Notes: a model not told the origin generated them from the letters alone. DNA of 64,000 nt from Enterovibrio norvegicus DSM 15893 (GCF_900115495.1 NZ_FOWR01000003.1:1-64000); one strand, 5' to 3'. Shown: positions 37,510 to 47,400, numbered from the stretch's first letter. A program made the numbers and translations.

Positions 37510-38280
37510 CTACATGCCTTGGTTCATCAAGTCTTCCAACTTGGCCGCGGCTTCACGAAGTTGCGGTTCACATTGCAGCAAATCATCAAGGGATTTGCGA
37601 ATAACCGGCGCGTGTGTGAACAAGCAAGCCACTAACCCACCATCGCAATTATTGATGGGTACTGCCACCGCGACCATTCCATCCACAAACTCTTCGTTAT
37701 CCACCCCTAACCCACTTCGCTCAGTCTGTTTCAGATTTTTTTCAAGCTTCGCGGGGTCAATGATGGTGTTTCTCGTTAACGACGTCAGTTGAAGGTCATT
37801 GATCAACCGCTGGCGACGACGAGCAGGTAAAGAACTGAGGTACAACTTTCCACTTGCCGTGCACCACACAGGTGTATTGCTGCCAACAAGTAAGCTGATT
37901 TGAAGTGGCCAATTGGCTTGCACACGATCGTAGTAAATCATGTCTTTACCATTGGGAATGGAAATCCCGCAAGTTTCACCAACGAGATCAGAAAGGTGCT
38001 GCAAGATGGCTTGGCGATTCGCCTTAAAGCGCGTGCTGTGGAGTACACCCATCGCAACATCGTGCAAACGCGATCCGGGCACCAGCTGGCCACGCATATC
38101 CGTTTGCAGAAACCCATCACGCTCTAACTGCTGAAGTAAGCGATGAATACTTGGTTTAGGTATGTCTAGCTCAATGGCGAGCTCTGCGGGACTGGGGGGA
38201 CGCTCAGCACGAGAAACCGCTTCAACGATTTCTAATACCCGAAGAATCGATGATCCTTTTTCCCTTTTTTGATCCGTCAT
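37510..38280 (-). CDS. IclR-family transcriptional regulator
   Basis: The protein has 256 residues. The winged helix (about 10-70) contains SSILRVLEIVEAV and IPKPSIHRLLQQLERDGF, and the effector domain runs from about 85 with WCTASGKLYLSSLP and RGLGVDNEEFVDGMVAVAVP-like text. IclR proteins bind small acids and control adjacent catabolic genes. Directly upstream are decayed remnants of dehydrogenase genes, so the regulator may have lost its local target. The start at 38280 (MTDQKRE) is chosen because the upstream frame has no family similarity. Confidence 0.85.
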   Translation of the reverse strand: MTDQKREKGSSILRVLEIVEAVSRAERPPSPAELAIELDIPKPSIHRLLQQLERDGFLQTDMRGQLVPGSRLHDVAMGVLHSTRFKANRQAILQHLSDLVGETCGISIPNGKDMIYYDRVQANWPLQISLLVGSNTPVWCTASGKLYLSSLPARRRQRLINDLQLTSLTRNTIIDPAKLEKNLKQTERSGLGVDNEEFVDGMVAVAVPINNCDGGLVACLFTHAPVIRKSLDDLLQCEPQLREAAAKLEDLMNQGM

Positions 38281-38404
38281 CCTATGACCCGTGAGACCAA
38301 TTTCAATGCACGAATTATAGGCCAAGCATGCGGTAAACCGGAGCCTGTAGGCGCTCCAGACACGCAAATAGTGAAACGAATTACGGTTTTGTGCGAGCTA
38401 TCTA

Positions 38405-38852
38405 CTATTTCATCGTTGGCATAGAGAAAGTGATACTTTCTCTTACGGTCATAGAAGGCCAACGTTGTGTGATGGTTTTCCGGCGCGTATAGAAACGCAC
38501 ACCGTCAGGTCCATACGCACTCAAGTCACCAAAGAAGGAGCGTTTCCATCCGCCGAAGCTTTGATACGTCACGGGAACCGGCAGTGGTACGTTGATGCCC
38601 ACCACGTCTGCGCCATCGTCTTCCGCGCTGGTAATCAAACTGAGAATGCACTTTTGTGCGCCTCAGTGATCACTGGCCCGAAATCGTTGCTTTCATCTTC
38701 AAACGCACCCACTATCAGGAACGCGCGGGTTATTCCCCATGGCGCGTGTGCACTCGGTATAACGCTCTGCCGCGGCAGGAATGGAATAGGCTGAAGCATT
38801 TGAGAAGGCAATGCCTGCAAGGGTTGCGCCTAACACCATATCTTCACGGGCT
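38405..38852 (-). pseudogene. Decayed fragments of an Fe-alcohol dehydrogenase and a methylmalonate-semialdehyde dehydrogenase-like gene
   Basis: Reading on the minus strand, EDMVLGATLAGIAFSNAS (38790-38850) resembles iron-dependent alcohol dehydrogenases. In a shifted frame [18 protein letters not shown] (about 38645-38700) resembles MmsA-type aldehyde dehydrogenases. A further frameshift leads to [13 protein letters not shown], joined directly to [20 protein letters not shown] and the normal MmsA C-terminus. About 100 residues of MmsA are missing at this junction. These are deletion and frameshift relics of a catabolic operon that probably belonged to the neighbouring IclR regulator. Confidence 0.75.
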
Positions 38853-38903
38853 TTTCTGTTTTTTGGTTCCTTGCACACAGAAATCGCAAAAAAACAGAGA
38901 AAC

Positions 38904-38931
38904 AAAAAGCCCCGCATGATCGCGAGGCTTT
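38904..38931 (-). terminator. Terminator of the LysE-family gene
   Basis: On the minus strand AAAGCCTCGCG-ATCAT-GCGGGGCTTTTT forms a stem with one mismatch and a T run, about 60 bases beyond the stop. Confidence 0.8.
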
Positions 38932-38989
38932 GACGGTTCTTGACGCCAACTAAGACGTACCTTTTGACGTTATGGGAACAAACCTTGGC

Positions 38990-39616
38990 TTATTGGCGTT
39001 CCGTTAGGGCCAATTTAAGGCCCAACGCAGCAAAGCTACCGGCGAAGATTTTCTGCATCCAATCCATTTTCTTTTCAGAATGGATAACAAGATGCCGAAT
39101 GCTCGTCGCCAACAATCCGTAGGCTAAAAACACCACAAAGGTCATCACCATAAAGATTGCGCCAAGCAAAAGCATATTCAGCCCAGGGTTCGCCACACTT
39201 GCTGGCACAAATTGAGGAAGAAAGGCCAAAAAGAAAATGGTCAATTTAGGGTTCAATATGTTCACCAAACACCCTCTAACCGCGATACGCCACAAGCTCT
39301 TTTGATTGTCCTCCGATTGGCTTTCGTCAAAAGACAATGCACTGCTTGAACGCCACATTTGCCACGCAAGGAAAAGAAGATATGCAACCCCTGCATATTT
39401 AACAAACTGAAAAGCCAGCGCGCTGGTATGCATGACAATGGCGAGTCCCATGACACTCGCCAACATCGCGGGAACAATGCCGACAGTACAACCCATTGCA
39501 GCCATCAAACTGGCTCTTGACCCCATCATTAGGCCGGATGCGACGGTATATAACACACCAGTTCCGGGAATGAGCACCACAACAAAACAGGTGATGAGAA
39601 ACTCAAGACTGACCAT
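38990..39616 (-). CDS. LysE/RhtB-family amino acid exporter
   Basis: The protein has 208 residues and six hydrophobic segments, with the family signature PGTGVLYTVASGLMMGSRASL and internal NILNPKLTIFFLAFLPQF. Members export amino acids or homoserine lactone-like compounds. The ATG at 39616 is preceded by GGAGGAG and overlaps the J-protein stop by 14 bases, implying coupling to that operon. A longer frame starting at 39787 is a shadow of the J-protein tail. Confidence 0.85.
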   Translation of the reverse strand: MVSLEFLITCFVVVLIPGTGVLYTVASGLMMGSRASLMAAMGCTVGIVPAMLASVMGLAIVMHTSALAFQFVKYAGVAYLLFLAWQMWRSSSALSFDESQSEDNQKSLWRIAVRGCLVNILNPKLTIFFLAFLPQFVPASVANPGLNMLLLGAIFMVMTFVVFLAYGLLATSIRHLVIHSEKKMDWMQKIFAGSFAALGLKLALTERQ

Positions 39617-42569
39617 GGTTTTTCTCCTCCTTATCCATAGGCGTAGATGCTTTTCTTTCTTTGGTTTTTGGATCTTTAAAACCAAGAATGGCGCGCAAGT
39701 TAATGGCTTTTTCTTTAACCACTTTCTTCTCCCATTTGCCATTCGCATACAACTTAGAAAGCCCTGACGCGGAGAAAAAATGGGCAAAAATATTGACCGC
39801 AGCCAAGAACACTGACTTCAGAAAAAGCGCAGCGACAAACGTAAACATCGCATAGATCGCGTATTTTTTCTTGTTCGCGTTTGAGAGCATCGGGCGAGAA
39901 ATTTGCCACACCACTGACGCATTGATGGCAAACATCCCGATCATTAACAACTCCATCGCCATTTCTTGTTTCGTAGCAAACGATGAAAACTCGACATCCT
40001 GCAGGGTCGCAGGAAAGACAACAAGCCATGCTAACAAAAAGAAAAACACTAACCATTTCAGCTTGCCACGGCTAAAGGTAGGAATGTCTTTCCCTTTTTC
40101 GGCCAAGTCTTTGTCCAACTGCCGTTGATACATTGCATCCAGCTGTGCAATCGCAATGTCCGTGGTGTCTTGTTGAAGCGAGGTTTGCCCTTTTCGGGCA
40201 TCCGACAGCATTTTTACCGGCGATAAGTCATAGCCTTTCTCATCCAGGCCAAGGTGAAGTTGCGTCAACAAATTACACATAGGGTAATGAAAGGCTTTTG
40301 CTTCATCGATGGGTGAGTTTTCAGCGAGTTCTGCCGGCGACGTAAACCATTCCCTGTTATTGGTGAGCATTGCATGCAGAAACTCTGGGTTCGAATACTC
40401 GTAATAGTCTTTGGTGAGTTTCTTGTCTTCTCTGAGTTCCAACAAACGCTGTTGTTGCCAATCGACCACGGCGATAATCTGAGGGCGTCTAGGAATGGCA
40501 GCAGCGGCCAGATTCCAGAACACCACGGCTTCATCAAAATGTGCATGTCCAAGTATACGAGACAACGCAACCATCGCCGTCACATCACCGTCAAGTGCCA
40601 TCATCATCAACGCATCTTGTTCGAAGGTGCGCGTTAATAGCCCCACTTGATTGTCGACAATCATTCGAAAAACAAACTGATCCGGAAACGCATCTAATCC
40701 ATCCAATGACTCCGGTAAATAGGTCTCTGCATACGTTGCGAACGGCAGTAGCTGCGCCAACGGATTTTGTTGCTGGTGGTCAGGTAACGGTTGAATGGCA
40801 TTTGTTATCTGGTGTTTGTCTGCGCCCCCTCTTCCGAGATGAGAATAGAAGAACAACATCCAGTCAAACACACCTTCAAAGCGTTCCCGACCATAGCTTG
40901 ATGCCATCGAATAATCAGGGTTCACTGAACGGTAGAAACACAAAGAGTCGGCGAAAGCGGGATACACAGAGCGTTCGCGTATTTCATCTGACACCAAAAT
41001 CGCGGCTTCTTCTAATTGGCGAAACCATACATCTGAAATAAGTGGGTGGCGACGAACACACTCAAGCCACTCTTCTTTCGACAAAGAGCTGACCTCTTCA
41101 AGCGTTAACGCGTCGGTATTCAAGAAGGCATCGGTTTCGTAACTCGCAAGTTTTAGCCGCAAGGTATCGCACCCAGGCTGCGCCGCCAGTGTTTGCTCTA
41201 TCCATTTCGCGGTGAGGCGAAGTGCAAAGATTTCTCGATCATCGGTGTTTGTGTTGTACTCGCCGTGCTCAAGCACAGAATGCAGTTGTACTTTTAAAGA
41301 AGACATCCATGCATAACTGCCTGAGTTCGCAGCCCATAGCGCCTGAATCAATAACGCACTCAGCCCATCGGTTCCTGCAAAATCGAGACGATGATTGATG
41401 CTTGGGATATCGCGCCCCGTCAGCTGTCCGTATACCCAGTCAAACAAACGTTTCTCATTGCCCTCTTCAGGTGCTGGGAACAAACGTCGCTCTGTTCGCC
41501 AATACACCAATGGAAGTGGTTGCCATTGTTGTTGAAGAAAGGCAAAGCAAACCGCCAGCATGCTGTCTTGGCGAAGGGTGTTGAAATACTGTGTTTCTGC
41601 CGCATCGGCGTAAGCCCCTCGGCTGATAAATCGTTCAGTGACCTTGAGAACAACATCGGACCTGCCTAGCTTCAAGGCGATTTCTGCGATCACTTGCAGT
41701 TGCTCAATCCCGAGCTCATCCAATGATTGTTCCGACAAGGTGTCGAGCATCAACGCTGTGACCGATTCAGGGTATGCGCGACAAGCGATAAAGGCTTGCA
41801 GCAATGACACCATGAAAGCGGGTTTTGGGATCATATTGGTAACGGTTGGCTGACGCAGTAAATACTGCATCGCATCTGTCTGGGCGCGTCCAAACGCGAT
41901 GCTAAAGGGCCGCAGAAAACTCAGTGTCGCACGTTGTTCTGCATCGGAAAGATCGGCAATGTCTTCCATCGGGATCCAAAGCGCTTGTTGACGCCAATCA
42001 TCCAGGTACTCACCGATTTCAGTTTGTTTTTCCGTTCCCGTCAGTAAAAGGTTCCATCCCAGACCTTTCCAGAGCACGTCGATAATTTCACCCGGTATCC
42101 AGTGACGAGCAGCGACGACATTCACGACCGCATTGGAAATGATTTCTTGCTCATCAATCGGCAACAGTTGCGATTTTTCCACCCACGCTTCCCATACATT
42201 GGGCACGAAACGTGTTGAGGCATCGTCAAAGATTTGAAGGCATTCCGTGACAAGTGGATGTTCATCTTCCTCGCTGGTCGCCGTATCGTTGTTTGTTGCC
42301 GCGTCCACATTTTCTGGCGCATCTCCTTGTGCATTCCCAGATGCATTCCTCTGAGAATCGACAGGGTTATTCGCGGCGTCTTGATCACCACCATCAACAG
42401 AACCGCCCTCTTTAAGAAACGCCAACACACTTTCGTAGGCTTCACGAACCCGTTTAAACCCTTCAGGATCGTCCTCTGGGTGATGTTGACGTAACTTGAT
42501 GCGATACGCTTTTTTGATAGCAGGTTCATCATGGGTGGGTTCGATGCCCAAGGTTTCCCACATGCTCAT
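39603..42569 (-). CDS. Large J-domain protein (DjlB/DjlC-like), probable HscC co-chaperone
   Basis: The protein has 988 residues. The N-terminal J domain (about 2-55) reads WETLGIEPTHDEPAIKKAYR, then HHPEDDPEGFKRVREAYES; the usual HPD is HPE, as in the DjlB/DjlC group. A long helical middle region (100-830) has TPR-like character, and three or so hydrophobic helices near 845-945 anchor it in the inner membrane. The ATG overlaps the DUF1266 gene stop (ATGA) and GGAGG precedes it. E. coli encodes DjlC next to HscC and a DUF1266 protein; the same three families occur here within 11 kb. Confidence 0.8.
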   Translation of the reverse strand: MSMWETLGIEPTHDEPAIKKAYRIKLRQHHPEDDPEGFKRVREAYESVLAFLKEGGSVDGGDQDAANNPVDSQRNASGNAQGDAPENVDAATNNDTATSEEDEHPLVTECLQIFDDASTRFVPNVWEAWVEKSQLLPIDEQEIISNAVVNVVAARHWIPGEIIDVLWKGLGWNLLLTGTEKQTEIGEYLDDWRQQALWIPMEDIADLSDAEQRATLSFLRPFSIAFGRAQTDAMQYLLRQPTVTNMIPKPAFMVSLLQAFIACRAYPESVTALMLDTLSEQSLDELGIEQLQVIAEIALKLGRSDVVLKVTERFISRGAYADAAETQYFNTLRQDSMLAVCFAFLQQQWQPLPLVYWRTERRLFPAPEEGNEKRLFDWVYGQLTGRDIPSINHRLDFAGTDGLSALLIQALWAANSGSYAWMSSLKVQLHSVLEHGEYNTNTDDREIFALRLTAKWIEQTLAAQPGCDTLRLKLASYETDAFLNTDALTLEEVSSLSKEEWLECVRRHPLISDVWFRQLEEAAILVSDEIRERSVYPAFADSLCFYRSVNPDYSMASSYGRERFEGVFDWMLFFYSHLGRGGADKHQITNAIQPLPDHQQQNPLAQLLPFATYAETYLPESLDGLDAFPDQFVFRMIVDNQVGLLTRTFEQDALMMMALDGDVTAMVALSRILGHAHFDEAVVFWNLAAAAIPRRPQIIAVVDWQQQRLLELREDKKLTKDYYEYSNPEFLHAMLTNNREWFTSPAELAENSPIDEAKAFHYPMCNLLTQLHLGLDEKGYDLSPVKMLSDARKGQTSLQQDTTDIAIAQLDAMYQRQLDKDLAEKGKDIPTFSRGKLKWLVFFFLLAWLVVFPATLQDVEFSSFATKQEMAMELLMIGMFAINASVVWQISRPMLSNANKKKYAIYAMFTFVAALFLKSVFLAAVNIFAHFFSASGLSKLYANGKWEKKVVKEKAINLRAILGFKDPKTKERKASTPMDKEEKNHGQS

Positions 42570-43414
42570 TTCTCATCCTCCGCGATTTCATTCAAAATCG
42601 CCGTGAGGGATTCAGGTGGTTCCATCAATGGCAGTGCGGTATCCCATGCAAGCGCCGGAATAGGCGAATCAGGGTCATTGTCTAATGCTTCGAAAAAGGC
42701 ACTAAAACCCACGTGGAAGCCGTTACTCAGCAAATAGGGAATGTTGTCGATATCATCATCTTCATCATTGATGTATTCCCAATAATTTCGCCCGAAGATA
42801 AAGCTCTGCAAATAGTGATCCCAGCTCGAAAAATAACGCTGAGCTTGTTGGCTTAGATAGTTAAGCAAGAAGGCACACTCTTCCGCCGTGACTTTGCCCA
42901 CGGCATACCCTGCACGCACTAAAAACGACCCTCGACAGAAATCCCATGCTCGGAAACCGGCACTTCCCACGTGACGATACACCACGTCGAGATAACGCAT
43001 TTCACCTTGCGCGACCTCATTTCCGTTGTTGTTGAGCCTATCTTGCCACTGCTTGGCGGAAACAAAACCACGGCGGTTGAATTCGTATTCCCACATGTTG
43101 CCATGCACTTCCCCCATGGCGAGTCGATAGATCATTTGATGCCATTCACGGCGTGTTTCAATGCCCCACGAATCAACAAATTCTGCCGCCCACGCATTGG
43201 CGTCTTCGAGGCCGTGGCGCATTTCGAGAATGTCATAGTCCAACGCGCCGCGGTTATAACTGATTTGCGGTGATGTAATGGCAAGCCACCATTGGCAATG
43301 CGGCAGTGCCATATCAAATCGATAGAGGCTGGCCGTTCCTTTATTTGGGTTGGAATTGGGGGTGGTGAGATCGGGAGAAGCACCGTGCTGCGGTGAAGTG
43401 TGATTATCCGTCAT
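42566..43414 (-). CDS. DUF1266 (YbeU/YbeR-like) protein
   Basis: The protein has 282 residues. The DUF1266 core includes WGIETRREWHQMIYRL, FRAWDFCRGSFLVRAGYAVG and YFSSWDHYLQSFIFGRNYW. Function is unknown; E. coli homologues YbeU and YbeR are encoded with DjlB, DjlC and HscC. Here it is translationally coupled to the J-protein gene. The acidic C-terminal part (NDEDDDIDN) may be an interaction surface. The start at 43414 (MTDNHTS) is the best compromise: AAGGAG is 12 bases away. Confidence 0.78.
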   Translation of the reverse strand: MTDNHTSPQHGASPDLTTPNSNPNKGTASLYRFDMALPHCQWWLAITSPQISYNRGALDYDILEMRHGLEDANAWAAEFVDSWGIETRREWHQMIYRLAMGEVHGNMWEYEFNRRGFVSAKQWQDRLNNNGNEVAQGEMRYLDVVYRHVGSAGFRAWDFCRGSFLVRAGYAVGKVTAEECAFLLNYLSQQAQRYFSSWDHYLQSFIFGRNYWEYINDEDDDIDNIPYLLSNGFHVGFSAFFEALDNDPDSPIPALAWDTALPLMEPPESLTAILNEIAEDEK

Positions 43415-43909
43415 CGTTTCGCTAAGCTCCTTGCTGCGCATGTCTCTATGTTTTCGACGTAGAGCAACTATTTTTTCAATTCAGCGTTACACCTGCTAGC
43501 CAACAAACTCTCGCTGAAGAACTATCTTGACGTTGTTTGGCTATAGAATGACGTTTCTATTGGAAAATTCACAGAATTGTCCTTACGCCTGCGCCACTTT
43601 CCAACAATGGTTCTCATTCTTCAAGCAATTGCATCAGCTTGTCTCTTAGCGGTGCGACGTCATCGCAATACGCGACAACTGGGGAGGGAAATTCCGTCCA
43701 ATGGTGTTTTTACAAACAGTAAAAAAGGTAGGCAAAACGGCTGAAAAATTCTGTTGACTTCGCAATAGCCTTACGCCCTTCACACCATACTCAACATGTT
43801 GCGCTAAAAGAGAAATTTCTTTCTACACTTGTTAGGAGTATTTAGCCCTAAGCACACCGAAAACATAGGATTTTGCGTGTTTAGGCATACATCATTCGCG
43901 ATAAGGGAT
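43415..43909. other. Intergenic region upstream of the poly-HAMP receptor
   Basis: No gene or clear regulatory site was found in these 495 bases. TTGACG at about 43530 and TTGACT at about 43753 are possible -35 elements without good -10 partners. No sigma-28 motif typical of chemoreceptor genes was seen. Confidence 0.5.
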
Positions 43910-46900
43910 ATGACTGTGCTGGAAGATTGGAAACGCCAATTCGAAAATTTTGCATTGGTGAAAAAAATGACCATTATTTTGAGTCTGATTGGCCTTATTC
44001 CCACAGTGATCACGGCGTTAATCGGACTGTACAGCTCTTCCACATCGCTTGAAGAACAAAAGGTCGAGTCGTTAAAAGCGATTGCGCACCTGAAAAGCGA
44101 CACCTTAGAAAATTACTTTGAAAACACCGAAACCATCTTACTGAATATCGCCAAAAGCCCGCTCACCATGTCAGCAGCACCCTCGCTCATCAATGCCTTT
44201 AAGCTCTATCCTGTTGACGTAGAAGATGAAGCTAGCCGCGCAGAATCGAACGCACAACTCAAAGCATTTTATGACACTAAATTTCTCGCTAAATTGGAAA
44301 AAACCGGGGCCAATACCGTCGACACCGATGCGCTCGTTGACGCTATCAGCCAAAAAACAAAAAGCCTTCAACACGCCTATATTTCGGGAAATCATTACCC
44401 TCTCGGACAAAAAGACCAGCTAAGAAAAGCGGGCTCGACGGATTACGACTATGCGCACCGCCGCGTTCACGTTAACTTTCGGCAATACGTGAAAGATTTC
44501 AATTTGTACGATCTTTTCATTGTCGATCTTTCGTCAGGCGACATTGTTTATTCTGTCTTTAAAGAAATCGATTTTGCTACCAACTTAAAAACGGGGCCGT
44601 TTAAAGATTCAGGGTTAGGGGTGGCTTACAAACAATTGTCTGAGAGCATCATTCAAGGGAAACCCCTTGAAACCTTGTTTGTGGACTATCAAAAGTACCT
44701 TCCTTCCTACGATTTACCTGCCAGTTTTATTGCCACCCCCATTAACATCCACGGTGTACCCAAAGCCGCATTGATCGTCCAACTGCCCATTGAGAAAATC
44801 ACACAAGTGATGAGCCGCAATTATGGTTTAGGTGACACTGGAGAATCCTATCTCGTTGGACCAGACAAGCGCTTGCGCTCAGATACCTTCCATGAAGGTG
44901 GACTGACAGTCGTGTCGTCTTTCCGTAAGAATAAAACCATCAACACTGATGTGGTGAATAATGCGATTGCGAGTGATGAGAGAGAATCTGAGGTTGGGCT
45001 TCATGGTCACAACTATGCCAATGAATCTACGCTCTCCGTTTACCGTAAAGTGCCCGTCGGCAATGCGGAGTGGTTAATCGTTGTTGAGCAAAAAACCACG
45101 GAGGCACTCTCAGCAATTTATTCACTCGGTCTGATCTATTTGCTCGTGGTGATCGTGCTGCTTTCGTCGGTTTTGTTTGTTTCCAAGACGTTTGGTCGCC
45201 TTATTTCTCGCCCTATTCAAGATCTCTCCCATTTCATTCTTTCATTGCGTGAACATTGGCGTTTCTCTGAACGCGCGCAAGTGCACAGCAAAGATGAAAC
45301 AGGACAAGCTGCCGATGCGTTGAACACCATGCTAGGCTCACTGAATGATGCCGTTCGTGACATTTCATCCACCATGGACAGCCTGGCTAAGGGGGATTTC
45401 TCACAACGCGTCACCTCCGATCTCACTGGCGATTTGCAGGTAATTAAAACCAGTATCAATGAATCCGCGCAAGAACTCGACACCACGGTAAAAGACATTG
45501 GTGAGGTGATGTCCCATATCAAACAGGGGGATTTCAGACACCGTGTGACGTCCAACGCCAGCGGGCAATTAGAGGCACTAAAAGATCAAGTGAATGATTC
45601 CGCCCAAAGCACGGCAGATTTCATTGCCGACACCAAACAAGTGATGACAGCGTTGCAAGTGGGCAACTACAACACGCGCATTACCGCAAATGTGTCTGGT
45701 GAATTGGCCGAACTGAAAGCGGCTATCAACCAATCTATCGTGAACAGCGAATCGGTGATCAATAACATTTGTAGCGTAATGGCAGCCATGAGCGAAGGGC
45801 AATTTGGTCAAACCGTTCATGTAGAAGCCAGTGGTAAACTCAATGAAATGAAGTGCGCGGTGAACACGGCAAGTACATCAACCAACGCCGTCATCGCCAG
45901 TATTTCTTCCGTCATGAGCGAAGTATCGGTGGGTAACTTTAGTGCACGCTGTGATACCAACAGTAAAGGGGACTTACTGAACCTAGCCACCGAAGTGAAC
46001 CGAACCGCTGAAAACCTAGAAACCATTCTTTCGCATACCAGACAGGTACTCAATCACCTCTCTCGCGGTAATTTAACCGAATCTTTCACACTTGATGTCA
46101 CGGGTGATTACGACACGTTGAAAGAAGGCATCAATCAAACCATGTTGCACCTTGCTAGCATGCTGGAAGAAATTCAAACCTCGGCAACCACAGTGAACGA
46201 GCGTTCAGAAGAAACCTATGGCGAAGTGTCTAGTTTAAACACCCAACTCGACGCGCAAGTCAGAGGGCTGAAAGGCGTTTCTTCAATGATGGGAACCATG
46301 CAAGACACAATCAATGGCACCCTAACCCACGCCAACGAATCAGTGACAGTGTCACAAAAGGCGTTGGCACACACCAAAGAAAATGAAGTCTTAGTGAGGC
46401 AGATTGAAGATGCCATGGTGTCTATTACGGAGTCGAGTAATAAGATGCAGCAAATCATTGGCACCATTGAAGGCATTGCATTCCAAACCAACCTGCTCGC
46501 GCTCAATGCCTCTGTTGAAGCCGCGCGTGCTGGCGAACAGGGCAGAGGGTTCTCTGTGGTCGCAAGTGAAGTGCGCGAACTGGCTCAGCGTAGCGCCAAT
46601 GCCGCCAAGGAAATATCTCTGTTGATCAATGAATCTGATGAGCGTATTACGCGAGGGGCTGCGCAAGTCAATTTGTCTGGGGATTTGCTCAAGAAGATCA
46701 CGGCATCCAGCAATGAAGTGTGTGCGAACTTCGAAAACGTAAACCAATCGATCCGTACCCAGTTCAACCAGGTCAATGATGTGTCTGCGAGCATCAAAGC
46801 GGTTAACGACAACATTCATCAATGCGCACAAATCCTCAACCGTATTAACGACAATATGGACCAAGTTAATGGTCAGGCGGAGAATTTAAACACCATGATC

Positions 46901-46918
46901 GGGCGTTTTAACTACTGA
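43910..46918 (+). CDS. Chemoreceptor with a Cache sensor and a chain of seven HAMP units
   Basis: The protein has 1002 residues. It has an N-terminal membrane helix (about 20-40), a large periplasmic Cache-like sensor (to about 400) and a second helix near 415-440. One canonical HAMP (to DETGQAADALNTML) is followed by six repeats, each with a G[DNQ][FYL] turn and a hydrophobic heptad: GDFSQRV, GDFRHRV, GNYNTRI, GQFGQTV, GNFSARC, GNLTESF. The methyl-accepting tip reads [20 protein letters not shown]. The start at 43910 follows AAGGG closely; an internal ATG at MTIILSL is an alternative. No che genes adjoin it. Confidence 0.87.
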   Translation: MTVLEDWKRQFENFALVKKMTIILSLIGLIPTVITALIGLYSSSTSLEEQKVESLKAIAHLKSDTLENYFENTETILLNIAKSPLTMSAAPSLINAFKLYPVDVEDEASRAESNAQLKAFYDTKFLAKLEKTGANTVDTDALVDAISQKTKSLQHAYISGNHYPLGQKDQLRKAGSTDYDYAHRRVHVNFRQYVKDFNLYDLFIVDLSSGDIVYSVFKEIDFATNLKTGPFKDSGLGVAYKQLSESIIQGKPLETLFVDYQKYLPSYDLPASFIATPINIHGVPKAALIVQLPIEKITQVMSRNYGLGDTGESYLVGPDKRLRSDTFHEGGLTVVSSFRKNKTINTDVVNNAIASDERESEVGLHGHNYANESTLSVYRKVPVGNAEWLIVVEQKTTEALSAIYSLGLIYLLVVIVLLSSVLFVSKTFGRLISRPIQDLSHFILSLREHWRFSERAQVHSKDETGQAADALNTMLGSLNDAVRDISSTMDSLAKGDFSQRVTSDLTGDLQVIKTSINESAQELDTTVKDIGEVMSHIKQGDFRHRVTSNASGQLEALKDQVNDSAQSTADFIADTKQVMTALQVGNYNTRITANVSGELAELKAAINQSIVNSESVINNICSVMAAMSEGQFGQTVHVEASGKLNEMKCAVNTASTSTNAVIASISSVMSEVSVGNFSARCDTNSKGDLLNLATEVNRTAENLETILSHTRQVLNHLSRGNLTESFTLDVTGDYDTLKEGINQTMLHLASMLEEIQTSATTVNERSEETYGEVSSLNTQLDAQVRGLKGVSSMMGTMQDTINGTLTHANESVTVSQKALAHTKENEVLVRQIEDAMVSITESSNKMQQIIGTIEGIAFQTNLLALNASVEAARAGEQGRGFSVVASEVRELAQRSANAAKEISLLINESDERITRGAAQVNLSGDLLKKITASSNEVCANFENVNQSIRTQFNQVNDVSASIKAVNDNIHQCAQILNRINDNMDQVNGQAENLNTMIGRFNY

Positions 46919-47106
46919 TTTGGCAGGTACATGTGCGTCAATGAATGCGTTTGGATGAATGCGAGTGGATAAATGCGCGTCGCAAGCGCGTATTGCTGCA
47001 TCCGGAAAGATAAATCAACGAAGGCGCACGGAGATCAAAACGGCATTCATGCCGCGATGGTATGTTGCTTGCCATTCCTCGCGCCTAGAACGTCATAAGA
47101 CCCGCA

Positions 47107-47382
47107 ATGAGCACCACAGACATTCAACACACGTTATCGAGCTTCACTTGCATCGAGCAGGCACTCGACCATTTCGACATTGGTTACGACAGCCGTTTTA
47201 TCGACGAATACCGACTGCCGCTGATGAAGAAATTCAATGGGTATCTGATCCTGCAAAAACCTGATGATTGGTTTTAAGCACGCCGCGTATTAAAAAATGC
47301 GTACTGCAATATTCAACGCTCGCGATTAGATAAACACACACGCCAAGCGTGCAGAGGCTGCACCAGCTGTCAGCGTCGCTGA
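47107..47382 (+). pseudogene. NifW-like small protein gene interrupted by an in-frame TAA
   Basis: The frame reads 56 residues (MSTTDIQHTLSSFTCIEQAL.. to PDDWF), a TAA at 47275-47277, then 34 more residues in the same frame ending ACRGCTSCQRR before TGA. The first part has the NifW-type pattern SS..CIEQALDHFDIGYDSR, RLPLMKKFNGYL. The continuation is also protein-like, and its Cys-rich end suggests metal binding. The total of about 90 codons matches a small NifW-like protein with one nonsense change. It could be a pseudogene, a shortened protein, a readthrough case or a sequencing error. The Shine-Dalgarno sequence is weak. Confidence 0.55.
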
Positions 47383-47400
47383 TACTCAGCATAACCAGTA

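Noticed and set aside
46959-47264. 101-codon plus-strand frame over the NifW-like gene
   Set aside because: It is Arg/His/Ser-rich with no family resemblance and lies in a different frame from the NifW-like reading, which explains the sequence better.
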